A stretch of 64,000 nucleotides of DNA from Oryzisolibacter propanilivorax (GTDB taxonomy: Bacteria; Pseudomonadota; Gammaproteobacteria; Burkholderiales; Burkholderiaceae_C), in contig NZ_FNHP01000008.1 in assembly GCF_900103645.1 (NCBI RefSeq), positions 62,001-126,000 on the forward strand, given 5' to 3'. Under the pieces are notes generated by a model. The model saw only the letters and a list, made by a program, of their open reading frames with translations, did no database searches and was not told the origin of the DNA. Of the stretch, positions 43,706 to 51,621 are shown piece after piece; within the stretch, counting starts at the first letter, position 1; every line of letters starts with the position of its first letter. The position numbers were made by a program, and so were the translations under genes.

Positions 43706-44829
43706 AGGTCGCCATTCACCACCGCTGTGAGGACTTCAGCAGCTACCGCGCCGCCCGCGTGAAGTCCCTGTTCAACGTGGACAGCGGCGCCAACTTCCGG
43801 CTCGAGGCCGATCTCGACCTGGACAGCGCCCCCTGGCAGATCGGCGTCATCGTCGGGCCCAGCGGCAGCGGCAAGACCAGCATGGGCCGCGCGTTGTGGG
43901 GCGACAGCGCGGTTTACGCGCCTGCTTGGCCTGCGGACGCGCCCATCATCGACGCCATCACACCCGAGGGCGCCTTCGACGTGGTGACGGCCGCGCTGTC
44001 CAGCGTGGGTCTGGGCAGCGTGCCCACTTGGCTGCGGCCGCACCCCGTGCTCTCCAATGGCGAGCAGTTCCGCGCCAACTTGGCTCGGTTGATCGCCGAG
44101 GCGCCCCAACGCGCCGTGCTCGACGAGTTCTCCAGTGTGGTGGACCGTCAGATCGCGCGCATTGGTGCCGGCGCCTTCGCCAAAGCCTGGCGCCGCACGG
44201 CTGGCCAGGTGGTGCTGCTGAGCTGCCACTACGACATCCTGGACTGGGTGCAGCCGGACTGGGTGTTCGACACGGCCAGCGGGCAGTTTTCACGGGGGTG
44301 GCTTCGGCGCCGGCCGCGCATCGACGTGGAGGTTTTGCAATGCGGCTGGGAGCACTGGCCAGCCTTTGAGCCGTATCACTATCTGAAGCTGCCGCACATG
44401 ATCGCCGCCACCAACTACGTGGCCACCGTCGACGGCCAGCCCGTGGCCCATGTAGCCGTCAGCACGCGCAGCCGCACCGAGGCGCGGGCCTGCCGCTTGG
44501 TCGTCATGCCCGAGTGGCAGGGCGCCGGCGTCGGCCTGCGGTTCCTGGACACCGTCTGCGATCGGTGGCGGATGGGCCAGAACCGCTACGGGCGGCCGAT
44601 GCTGACGCTGTTTCACACCAGCCACCCGGGACTGGCCAGCGCGCTGCGCCGCTCGCCCCGCTGGACACAGGTCTCGGCCGCGCTGGTGGGCCAGCACAAG
44701 GGCCGCAGCATGGCCAGCATTGCCCGCTCGGCCGAGCGCGGCGGCACCGTCAATGCCGGCTCGGGTTACGGCGGGCACTTTCGCGCCGTGCAGGGCTTTC
44801 GCTACCTGGGAGAGCCGCTATGCGCGTGA
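43702..44829 (+). CDS. ABC-type ATPase fused to a GNAT acyltransferase domain (Mom-position enzyme)
   Basis: A 375-residue fusion. The N-terminal ABC-like ATPase has Walker A GPSGSGKT (52-59), a signature-like LSNGEQ (117-122), Walker B VLDEFS (139-144) and an H-loop His176. Residues about 210-375 form a GNAT domain with the acyl-CoA motif QGAGVG (273-278). Mu Mom is also GNAT-like and modifies adenine in DNA. The ATPase may couple DNA engagement to modification. The ATG at 43702 overlaps the previous stop. Confidence 0.85.
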   Translation: MKVAIHHRCEDFSSYRAARVKSLFNVDSGANFRLEADLDLDSAPWQIGVIVGPSGSGKTSMGRALWGDSAVYAPAWPADAPIIDAITPEGAFDVVTAALSSVGLGSVPTWLRPHPVLSNGEQFRANLARLIAEAPQRAVLDEFSSVVDRQIARIGAGAFAKAWRRTAGQVVLLSCHYDILDWVQPDWVFDTASGQFSRGWLRRRPRIDVEVLQCGWEHWPAFEPYHYLKLPHMIAATNYVATVDGQPVAHVAVSTRSRTEARACRLVVMPEWQGAGVGLRFLDTVCDRWRMGQNRYGRPMLTLFHTSHPGLASALRRSPRWTQVSAALVGQHKGRSMASIARSAERGGTVNAGSGYGGHFRAVQGFRYLGEPLCA

Positions 44830-45425
44830 TGATCGTGGGCCAGAAGTGGCTGGCGGCCGAGCTGCTCGGACTGTGCCTGGCGCGCGGCGACGACGTAGCC
44901 GCCGTGAGCGCCCCGCGCACCGACGACCGCCTGGCAGCAGTGGCCATGGACGCCGGCGTGCCGTTTTGCCAGGTGGCGGGCCGGCTCACGGCCGAGTGGG
45001 TGCCGGCCGGCGTCGACGTGATTCTGTGCGCGCACGCCCACGTCTTCGTGACCGCCGAGGCGAGGGCGCGCGCGCGGTTCGGGGCGCTGGGCTACCACCC
45101 CAGCCTCCTGCCGCGCCACCGGGGGCGGGACGCGGTGTGCTGGGCGGTCCACATGGGCGACCAGGTCAGCGGAGGCACCGCCTACTGGATGGACGACGGC
45201 GCGGACACCGGGCCGGTGGCCGCGCAGGACTGGTGCTGGATACGGCCGGGCGACACGCCCGAGCTGCTTTGGCGCAGGGACCTGGCGCCCATGGGCCTGC
45301 GGCTGTTCGGCCAGGTGCTGGCCGCGTTGGACGCTGGCCAGATGCCGAGCAGCCCCCAAGACCCGCAGTTGGCGACCTGGGAGCCGGCCTTTCGGGCTCA
45401 GCAGTTGCTGGCGCAGAGCCCGTAG
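44820..45425 (+). CDS. Phage formyltransferase
   Basis: A 201-residue protein with a short GART-type fold. The formyltransferase motif is HPSLLP (93-98) and the downstream acidic site is DDGADTG (Asp129). The Asn that usually lies two residues before the His is Gly91 here. It overlaps the ATPase/GNAT gene by 10 bp, so the two act together. It should use 10-formyl-tetrahydrofolate; the acceptor is unknown and may be DNA, a base precursor, or the GNAT product. It is not a canonical Fmt: it lacks the C-terminal tRNA-binding domain. Confidence 0.85.
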   Translation: MRVMIVGQKWLAAELLGLCLARGDDVAAVSAPRTDDRLAAVAMDAGVPFCQVAGRLTAEWVPAGVDVILCAHAHVFVTAEARARARFGALGYHPSLLPRHRGRDAVCWAVHMGDQVSGGTAYWMDDGADTGPVAAQDWCWIRPGDTPELLWRRDLAPMGLRLFGQVLAALDAGQMPSSPQDPQLATWEPAFRAQQLLAQSP

Positions 45426-45682
45426 ACGTGCGAGGGAAGCCTGTGGTCGACGCTCAGCTCGGTCACGGCCTGGGCGACGATGAGTTTCTCCTCCGGCGTG
45501 AGGCCGCTCACATCCCCGAGCACCCAGTTGCACTGCTCTGGGCCTCGGGCCCACGGCTGCTCCACGATCGGCCAAGACACCCGCAGGACGTCAACCGAGA
45601 GGCCCCGGACATGGTGCAGGGCAATGATCCGCTTCAGCAGGGCGTCCTGCAGGGCGGGCTTGGACAAAGTGACAGGAAACAT
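45398..45682 (-). CDS. Right-end phage protein of unknown function
   Basis: A 94-residue protein reads leftwards from the right end and overlaps the formyltransferase 3' end by 28 bp (convergent). It contains ALQDALLKRIIALHHVRGLS and SGLTPEEKLIVAQAVTELSV. No domain is recognised. The ATG at 45682 was taken over a TTG 21 codons upstream. It is the last gene before the attachment site. Confidence 0.55.
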   Translation of the reverse strand: MFPVTLSKPALQDALLKRIIALHHVRGLSVDVLRVSWPIVEQPWARGPEQCNWVLGDVSGLTPEEKLIVAQAVTELSVDHRLPSHVYGLCASNC

Positions 45683-45805
45683 GGTGTTGCACCCGTAGTA
45701 GTTAAGGTGACGCCATGGTGCTATCACGACAAGGCCTGCGCCCAACTGTAATTAAGTTGCATTAGGCGAAATGTCGCCTGCGATTAGTTTTCACAGTTCT
45801 CAGGG

Positions 45806-45834
45806 TTGAGTTTTCTCGACGCGCTTCAGCGGTT
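45806..45834. repeat. Right terminal repeat and host-phage junction
   Basis: The phage ends ...gagttttctcgacgcgcttca at 45828, the inverted partner of the left end, and the host resumes with the duplicated gcggtt (45829-45834). Within the right end, gagttttctc and agttttcac are similar and about 20 bp apart; they may be subterminal transposase sites. Confidence 0.88.
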
Positions 45835-45910
45835 GGCGGTGCGGCGCAATGGCGACCGCCGAGTGTGCGGCGAATGGGCTGGGCTGGCCGCGGCAGACGC
45901 CGCAAGCGCC

Positions 45911-46819
45911 TCAGCCGTGTTCTGCCAGCAAATCCTGCAGCGCCTGCACCTGCTGGCGCAGGCGCTGGTTCTCCGCTTCCAGTTCGGCCACGCGCGCTTG
46001 CAGTGCGGCGGCGTCGGGGGCGGACGAAGCGGAGCTGGAGGCGTCCTGCGAGGCGCTACCGGCCGGCGCCGGGTCCGCCTTGGGTTTCTTTTTCGCGTCG
46101 CGCACCCGTTTGGCAGCCTGCTTGAGTTCCTGTGCACCGCCGGCCGCAGCACTGCGCTGCTCGTCCTCGGGCAGGCTGGCGACTACGGCGGCGGCGTTCA
46201 GCGACAGCTCGCCCGAGCGCACCGCGGCTACCACTTCAGGCGCGGCGTTCTGGTGGATGGCCTCGATCATCTTCACCTGCGCGGCGGTCAGGCGCGCGGC
46301 GCGCGCCAGCGCCTCGCGCGTGTCCAGCGCCTCGTCGGGCACTCTGGGCACGCTGGCCAGGGCGCGTGCCACGGCCGGGTCGGCGTCGCCTTCCCAGGGC
46401 GCGTCGGCAGCGCCTTCAGGCGCTTCGGCCTTGGCCGCCACCACAGCGGCAGCGGCGGCGGCGCGGCGCGCGGCGATGATCTCGCGCTTGCGCAGCGCCA
46501 GCACGCCGCGCTGGAACTCGGACACGCTGCGCCGGCCCAGGTGCTGGTCGATCATCCACAGGTGCACGTCCTCCAGGCTCTGGAAGTGCGTGTTCTGCAC
46601 GGTGCGAAACGGCAGGCCGTGCTTGGTGCAGATGCCGTGGCGGTTGTGCCCGTCCACCAGCACCTTGCCCCACAGCACCAGCGCGTCGCGACATCCTTCG
46701 GCCAGGATGGAGCGCTCCAGCGCTTCGTGCTCGTCGGGGGTTAGGGGGTCGATGTAGGCCTGCAGCTCGGGCAGGAGGGTGATGTCTGCGGGGTCGATGG
46801 CGTCGAGATTCGTGGTCAT
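45911..46819 (-). CDS. ParB-like nuclease-domain protein
   Basis: A 302-residue protein with an N-terminal ParB/Srx fold (PELQAYIDPLTPDEHEALER and LWGKVLVDGHNRHGIC, the ParB box), an Ala-rich helical middle that includes an HTH-like stretch (AARLTAAQVKMIEAIHQ), and a C-terminal leucine-zipper coiled coil (about residues 265-300). It lies outside the prophage, 77 bp from the duplicated target. It is not an obvious chromosomal ParB. It may be a remnant of another element. Confidence 0.75.
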   Translation of the reverse strand: MTTNLDAIDPADITLLPELQAYIDPLTPDEHEALERSILAEGCRDALVLWGKVLVDGHNRHGICTKHGLPFRTVQNTHFQSLEDVHLWMIDQHLGRRSVSEFQRGVLALRKREIIAARRAAAAAAVVAAKAEAPEGAADAPWEGDADPAVARALASVPRVPDEALDTREALARAARLTAAQVKMIEAIHQNAAPEVVAAVRSGELSLNAAAVVASLPEDEQRSAAAGGAQELKQAAKRVRDAKKKPKADPAPAGSASQDASSSASSAPDAAALQARVAELEAENQRLRQQVQALQDLLAEHG

Positions 46820-46834
46820 GGGTCGGGGAAAAGC

Positions 46835-46857
46835 AAAAGGCCCGGGTGGGCCTTTTT
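46835..46857 (-). terminator. Bidirectional terminator between trhP and the parB-like gene
   Basis: The stem aaaaggccc with gggcctttt around a GGGT loop has T-rich tails on both sides. It ends leftward transcription from trhP, so the parB-like gene, whose ATG is only 16 bp away, would need a promoter overlapping it. Confidence 0.75.
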
Positions 46858-46860
46858 GTC

Positions 46861-46950
46861 AAAAACAGGAGCTGCGAGCCCTGGTGTTTCAATCGTTTCA
46901 GGTGAATTTGACCTTCAAGGCGTTGAAACACACCGGCATGCAGCTATGAA
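46861..46950. repeat. Host interspersed repeat, copy A
   Basis: aaaacaggagctgc at one side and gcagctatgaaaatc at the other enclose an inverted-repeat-bearing loop. Similar aaaacagg...agctat(g/c)aaaa elements occur at 48432, 56966 and 63711 in this window. Common in Comamonadaceae intergenic DNA. Confidence 0.5.
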
Positions 46951-46952
46951 AA

Positions 46953-48326
46953 TCAGAGCAAACGAGCGATCAGCGCGCCTTGGGCCGGGCCGTCGAGCGG
47001 GATGCGCACGCGGATCGGGCTGCCCTGGGCGACCTGCACCGGCGCGCCGTCCAGGTTGAACATTTCCTTGAGTTCGATCTGGCGGTTGCCGCTCGGGTGG
47101 ATGATCTCCAGCGTGTCGCCGACCGCAAAGCGGTTTTTGGTCTCCACCTCGGCCATGCCGTCGGCCCAGCCGCGCACCTCGCCGACGAAGTGGCTGCGCT
47201 GCAGCACGCTGTGGCCGGTCTCGTAGTTCTGGTAGTCGTGGGCCGGGCGGCGCTCCAGCAGGCCGCCGGTGTAGCCGCGGTTGGCCAGGCCTTCCAGCTC
47301 GGTGATGAGGTGCGGGTTGAACGGCCGGCCGGCCACGGCATCGTCGATCGCGCGGCGGTAGACCTGGGCGGTGCGCGCCACGTAGTACAGGCTCTTGGTG
47401 CGGCCCTCGATCTTCAGCGAATCCACGCCGATCTTCACCAGCCGCTCCACGTGCTCGACGGCGCGCAGATCCTTGCTGTTCATGATGTAGGTGCCGTGCT
47501 CGTCCTCCATGATGGGCATCAGCTCGCCGGGGCGGCCGATCTCCTCGATCAGGTAGACCTGGTCGGCCTTCGGGTGGCGCTGGCCGCTGCCGCAGGTGCT
47601 GGTGAACTGGCTGTCGGCTTCCTCGCGCGCGGCATCGAAGCTGAAGGCCTCGCCGCCGCTGCTGTCCATGCGCGTGGCCAGCGCCTCGCCGGTGTTCGGG
47701 TCCACGGCGGCGTCGTGCGTCTTGTATTCCCAGCGGCAGGCGTTGGTGCAAGTGCCCTGGTTGGGGTCGCGCCGGTTGAAGTAGCCGCTCAGCAGGCAGC
47801 GGCCCGAGTAGGCGATGCACAGCGCGCCGTGCACGAAGACTTCCAGCTCCATGTCGGGGCATTCCTGGCGGATCTTCTCGATCTCGTCCAGGCTCAGCTC
47901 GCGCGACAGGATGATGCGCGACACGCCCATCTTCTGCCAGAACTTCACCGTCGCCCAGTTGGTGGTGTTGGCCTGCACCGAGAGGTGGATTTCGGTCTCC
48001 GGCCACTTCTCCTTGACCATCATGATCAGGCCCGGGTCGGCCATGATGAAGGCGTCGGGCCGGCAGGCGATGACCGGCTCGATGTCGCGCAGGTAGGTGC
48101 GCACCTTGTCGTTGTGCGCGATCAGATTGCTGGTAACGAAGAATTTCTTGCCGCGCGCGTGCGCCTCGGAGATGCCCTGGGCGATCTGCTCCAGGCGGAA
48201 CTCGTTGTTGCGCGCGCGCAGGGAGTAGCGCGGCTGGCCGGCATAGACGGCGTCGGCGCCGAAGTCGTAGGCGGCGCGCATCTTGTCGAGCGAGCCGGCG
48301 GGCAGCAGCAGTTCGGGGCTTTTCAT
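46953..48326 (-). CDS. trhP: tRNA 5-hydroxyuridine hydroxylase TrhP (YegQ, U32 peptidase family)
   Basis: A 457-residue U32-family protein: LLLPAGSLDKMRAAYDFGAD near the N-terminus, EVFVHGALCIAYSGRCLLS, and the Cys-rich Fe-S ligands (CTNACRWEY and TCGSG). YegQ/TrhP makes 5-hydroxyuridine at tRNA position 34 using prephenate; the older name is peptidase U32. Single gene, terminated at 46835-46857. Confidence 0.92.
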   Translation of the reverse strand: MKSPELLLPAGSLDKMRAAYDFGADAVYAGQPRYSLRARNNEFRLEQIAQGISEAHARGKKFFVTSNLIAHNDKVRTYLRDIEPVIACRPDAFIMADPGLIMMVKEKWPETEIHLSVQANTTNWATVKFWQKMGVSRIILSRELSLDEIEKIRQECPDMELEVFVHGALCIAYSGRCLLSGYFNRRDPNQGTCTNACRWEYKTHDAAVDPNTGEALATRMDSSGGEAFSFDAAREEADSQFTSTCGSGQRHPKADQVYLIEEIGRPGELMPIMEDEHGTYIMNSKDLRAVEHVERLVKIGVDSLKIEGRTKSLYYVARTAQVYRRAIDDAVAGRPFNPHLITELEGLANRGYTGGLLERRPAHDYQNYETGHSVLQRSHFVGEVRGWADGMAEVETKNRFAVGDTLEIIHPSGNRQIELKEMFNLDGAPVQVAQGSPIRVRIPLDGPAQGALIARLL

Positions 48327-48431
48327 GGCGGGGCGGTGTGGCCGGGGAAACCGGCGATTGTCTGTGAAGCGGAAAGGGCGTGGTGCCGGGCGGGTTGCAC
48401 GCAGGCCGCGGCCCGGTGGGCGAAAGCTCTT

Positions 48432-48478
48432 GTTTTGATAGCTGGTGGCCCTTGACCTGCAAGGGCTGCAGCCTGTTT
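48432..48478. repeat. Host interspersed repeat, copy B
   Basis: Read on the minus strand, aaaacaggctgcagccc is followed by a gcaggtcaaggg loop and ccaccagctatcaaaaca. It forms a hairpin from agcccttg/caagggct and shares its ends with the other copies. Located downstream of regA. Confidence 0.55.
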
Positions 48479-48482
48479 TCGC

Positions 48483-49037
48483 CTAAACCCGCCGCTTGTC
48501 CAGCTTGCGCGTCAGCGTGCGCCGATGCATCCCCAGGCGCCGTGCGGCCTCGGAGATGTTGAAGCCGGTCTCAGCCAGCACCTCGTGGATGCGCTCCCAC
48601 TCCAGCGTCTTGATGGAGCTGGCGCGCTGCGTCAGCTCGACCGCGTCGGTGCCCTCGGTGCGGGCAAAGGCGGCCTCGATGTCGTCGGTGTTGGACGGCT
48701 TGGCCAGGTACTGGCAGGCGCCGAGTTTGACCGCCTGCACGGCGGTGGCGATGCTGGCGTAGCCCGTCAGCACCACGATTAAAAGGTCCTCGTCGAAAGC
48801 GTGTAGCGCGCGCACGCAGGCCAGGCCGTTGGCCTCGCCACGCAGCTTCAGGTCGACCACGGCATGCGTCGGGTGCTGCGTGGCCAGCACTGCCTGCACG
48901 GCAGACAGGCTGTCGGCATGCAGCACGCGCCAGCCGCGGCGCGTGAACGAGCGCGCCAGCGTGCGCGCGAAGGCCTCGTCGTCCTCCACCAGCAGCAGCA
49001 GGCGGTCGTCGTCGTCTTCCTCTCCGGTCGTGTCCAT
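48483..49037 (-). CDS. regA: Redox response regulator RegA/ActR/PrrA
   Basis: A 184-residue protein. The N-terminal receiver has the acidic pocket (LLVEDDEAFARTLARSF), the phospho-acceptor Asp (VVDLKLRGEANG) and a Lys near residue 109 (YLAKPSN). The C-terminal Fis-type HTH, SEAARRLGMHRRTLTRKLDK, is nearly invariant in RegA proteins. With RegB, encoded just upstream in the same direction, it controls respiration and redox genes. The adjacent cyo operon is a likely target. Confidence 0.92.
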   Translation of the reverse strand: MDTTGEEDDDDRLLLLVEDDEAFARTLARSFTRRGWRVLHADSLSAVQAVLATQHPTHAVVDLKLRGEANGLACVRALHAFDEDLLIVVLTGYASIATAVQAVKLGACQYLAKPSNTDDIEAAFARTEGTDAVELTQRASSIKTLEWERIHEVLAETGFNISEAARRLGMHRRTLTRKLDKRRV

Positions 49038-49059
49038 GGCGGTGGTACGGTCCTTGTGG

Positions 49060-50385
49060 CTACAGGGCGATGGCCGACAGCGGCAGCGTCAGCGTGACGC
49101 GCGCGCCACCACCCTCCAAGTTGTCGGCATGCAGGCCGCCGCCCAGGGTGCGCGCCACGGTCATCGCCAGGAACAGGCCCAGCCCGCCGCCCGGCCGGCC
49201 CTTGCTCGACTGGTAGGGTGTGCCCAGCTGGCGCAGCATGCCGGGGGCAAAGCCGGGGCCGCGGTCGGTGACGGTGATGCACAGCGCCTGGCCGTCGGCA
49301 CTGCGCGCGGCCACCAGCTGCACCCAGTCGGGCGACGCTTCCCGGGCATTGTCCAGCACGTTGAACACCATCTGCTGCAGCGTGGCATCGGCCACCATCG
49401 GCTGGTCCTGGCCGAAGCGGTTGTCGTAGTCGAAGTGCGCCAGCGAGCGCGTGGCGCGCCACTCGGCCACCAGCTCGTCCAGGAAGCGCCGCACGCTGGT
49501 CTGCGCCGAAGCCTCGCCGCGCGCGCCACCGGCCGACAGCAGGATGCCGCTGACGATGGTCTTGCAGCGCTGCACCTGCGCCTGCATCTCGGCGATCTCC
49601 TGCTGCAGCTGTGCGTCGCCGGCCAGCTGCGGGTCATGCCGCCAGTCGCCCAGGATCACGGCCAGCGTGGACAGCGGCGTGCCCAGCTCGTGCGCCGCTC
49701 CGGAGGCCAGCAGGCCCAGGCGCAGCACGTGTTCCTCTTCGGTGGCGCGCTGGCGGATGGCGGCCAGGCGGGCGTCGCGCTGGCGCAGGTTGCGCGCGAT
49801 GCGCTGCATGAACACGCCCACCAGCGCCGCGTTCAACACGAAGCACGCCAGCAGACCCAGCACATAGGGACTGGACAGTCCGTGCGAGAAATCGATGCGT
49901 AGCGGCAGTGGCAGGTGAAAGCGCGTCAGCAGTGCCACGCACAGGGTGGTCACCGCCACCAGGGTCCACAGGTGCCGGCTGGGCAGCAGCACCGCACCCA
50001 GCGTGACCTGCAGCAGGTACAGATAGATGAAGGGATTGCCGGCGCCGCCGCTCAGGTACAGCTGCACCGTCAGCACCGTCACGTCCACCAGCAGCGCCAG
50101 CAGCAGCTCAATCGGGCGCACGCTGAAGGCTGCGCGCAAGCGCAGCCGGCTGACGGTGTTGAACGCCGCCAGACAGGCGACGACCAGCAGCATCTCGCGC
50201 AGCGGCAAGGTCAGGCCCAGGCCATAGTGCGCGACCTCGATGGTGAAGACCTGGCCGATCACGGCCAGCCAGCGCAGCTGGATCAGCTGCTGCAGGTTCT
50301 TCAGCCCGGCGGTGGTGTCGGCCGAGCGCGCCTTGTGTTGAGGCATCGCGGCAGGAAAAGCGGTGGCGGTGGCACCGCCCATCAT
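49060..50385 (-). CDS. regB: Redox sensor histidine kinase RegB/PrrB
   Basis: An approximately 441-residue sensor kinase with six membrane segments including the quinone-linked GGxxNPF motif (SGGAGNPFIYLYLLQV), an H-box GAAHELGTPLSTLAV, and N- and G-boxes (VFNVLDNAREAS, DRGPGFAPG). It senses ubiquinone redox state or oxygen flux. The GGCDPP redox-active Cys of Rhodobacter RegB is not evident. The start is taken at the ATG overlapping the SURF1 stop; internal ATGs (50382, 50346) are possible. Confidence 0.9.
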   Translation of the reverse strand: MMGGATATAFPAAMPQHKARSADTTAGLKNLQQLIQLRWLAVIGQVFTIEVAHYGLGLTLPLREMLLVVACLAAFNTVSRLRLRAAFSVRPIELLLALLVDVTVLTVQLYLSGGAGNPFIYLYLLQVTLGAVLLPSRHLWTLVAVTTLCVALLTRFHLPLPLRIDFSHGLSSPYVLGLLACFVLNAALVGVFMQRIARNLRQRDARLAAIRQRATEEEHVLRLGLLASGAAHELGTPLSTLAVILGDWRHDPQLAGDAQLQQEIAEMQAQVQRCKTIVSGILLSAGGARGEASAQTSVRRFLDELVAEWRATRSLAHFDYDNRFGQDQPMVADATLQQMVFNVLDNAREASPDWVQLVAARSADGQALCITVTDRGPGFAPGMLRQLGTPYQSSKGRPGGGLGLFLAMTVARTLGGGLHADNLEGGGARVTLTLPLSAIAL

Positions 50386-51200
50386 GGCGCAGGTCGCGCA
50401 GCTGCGCGCAGGCGCAACTCGTAGCGCGTCACCAGCACGGCGGCGACCAGCACCAGTGCCGCCAGGCCCCACCAGGTCAGCACATAGGCCAAGTGGCTGT
50501 TGTGGAAGCGCACCACGGTCAGGCCGGCGCGCGGCCAGGGGGCATTCAGGTCAGGCGGTGCGTCGGGCGCTGCCTGCGGCCCGGGCAGGCCCTGGTCGAT
50601 GAAGAACGGCGCGGCGTGCGGCAGGCCCTGCGCCTGGGCGATGGCCTGCACGTCGCGCGAATGCCAGCGGCCCTCGGCCGGCGCGTTGCGGCGCAGAAAG
50701 CCGCCGCCGGGCTCGCCCATGCGCAACAGGCCGACCACTTGGACGTCGCCGCTGGCGCTGGCGATCGGATCCTGCCGCGCCCAGTCGGCGCGCAGCGCCT
50801 GCGGGATGAAGCCTCGGTTGACCAGCACCTGGCCGCTGCCGTCCGCCAGTTGCAGCGGCGTCAGCACCCACCAGCCGGCGCCCAGGGCCGTAGTGGCCTG
50901 GGTCAGCACGGTCTTGTCCGCCAGCCAGCGCCCGGCGGCGTGTACCGGCTGGTACTCGTGCGTGTCGGCACGCACCTGCGGCCACTGCGCGGCGGCAGGC
51001 AGCGCCACGGGCGCGGCCTGCAGGTGCCGCTCAACCCGCTCGATCAGGTCGAGCTTCCACACGCGCCGCTCCAGCTGCCACCACCCCAGCGCCGCGAACA
51101 GCGCAAAAAGCGCAACGCCCGCCAGCGCCAGCAGGGCCAGCGCGGCGGGCGGATGCGGCCGGCGCGGGGTGCGCGCGGGCCGGATGGGGTCAAGCGTCAA
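50382..51200 (-). CDS. SURF1 family cytochrome oxidase assembly protein
   Basis: A 272-residue protein with N- and C-terminal membrane helices and the SURF1 signature (LGWWQLERRVWKLDLIERVE near residue 30, PVHAAGRWLADKT near 75, GWWVLTPLQL near 100, VLVNRGFIP). SURF1 proteins assist heme insertion into heme-copper oxidases. The start is probably a TTG at 51200, overlapping the cyoD stop (TTGA). It lies in the cyo operon, so it likely serves this oxidase. Confidence 0.88.
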   Translation of the reverse strand: MTLDPIRPARTPRRPHPPAALALLALAGVALFALFAALGWWQLERRVWKLDLIERVERHLQAAPVALPAAAQWPQVRADTHEYQPVHAAGRWLADKTVLTQATTALGAGWWVLTPLQLADGSGQVLVNRGFIPQALRADWARQDPIASASGDVQVVGLLRMGEPGGGFLRRNAPAEGRWHSRDVQAIAQAQGLPHAAPFFIDQGLPGPQAAPDAPPDLNAPWPRAGLTVVRFHNSHLAYVLTWWGLAALVLVAAVLVTRYELRLRAAARPAP

Positions 51201-51619
51201 GGTGTGTGGCGGTGCGCCGGGGCGGAGGCCGGCGCCATCGGGTTGGCGTGGTCCGGCATCATGTGCGCGTTCATGTGGAACATGACCCACAGCGTGCCGG
51301 AGATCGTCACCGCCACGAAGACCACCGCGAAGATGGTGGACAAGAGCGTCCAGCCGCCCTGGATCTTGCCGTTCATGTGCAGGAAGTAGACCATGTGCAC
51401 GATGATCTGCACGGCGGCCAGCACCCCCAGCACCACCACCAGCGTGGCCTTGTCCTGGATAACGCCGGCCATGACCAGCCAGAACGGAATCACCGTCAGG
51501 ACGACGGCCAGCACGAAGCCCTTCACATAGTCGCCCATGGTGACGTGCAGGTCGTCGTGTTCCTCGTGCCCATGGCCGTGGTCGGCGTGGGCGGCATGCA
51601 GGTGTTGTTGCGCGCTCAT
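51197..51619 (-). CDS. cyoD: Cytochrome bo-type ubiquinol oxidase subunit IV
   Basis: A 140-residue protein with three membrane helices (from about residue 35) after a His-rich N-terminus (HAAHADHGHGHEEHDD). The ATG at 51619 has GGGAG at suitable spacing; the upstream GTG at 51625 overlaps the cyoC stop. Subunit IV stabilises the oxidase. Order is cyoABCD-SURF1. Confidence 0.9.
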   Translation of the reverse strand: MSAQQHLHAAHADHGHGHEEHDDLHVTMGDYVKGFVLAVVLTVIPFWLVMAGVIQDKATLVVVLGVLAAVQIIVHMVYFLHMNGKIQGGWTLLSTIFAVVFVAVTISGTLWVMFHMNAHMMPDHANPMAPASAPAHRHTP

Positions 51620-51621
51620 GG

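Larger units (their letters stand above)
8142..45828. mobile_element. Complete Mu-like (BcepMu/B3-type) transposable prophage, 37,687 bp
   Basis: It is bounded by inverted terminal repeats and a 6-bp target duplication. It holds a leftward early operon with DD35E transposase, ATPase, Gam, GemA and Mor; a control region; cargo genes; rightward lysis, packaging, head and tail modules; and a right-end com operon. No sheath or baseplate genes of a contractile tail are present, while a long tape measure and a frameshifted chaperone pair are, so virions should be siphovirus-like. All core genes read intact, so the prophage may be functional. Confidence 0.93.

Noticed and set aside
46820-46950. Right phage end placed between the parB-like gene and trhP
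   Set aside because: No target duplication or inverted repeat matches there, while 45828 has both; the interval holds a host terminator and interspersed repeat.
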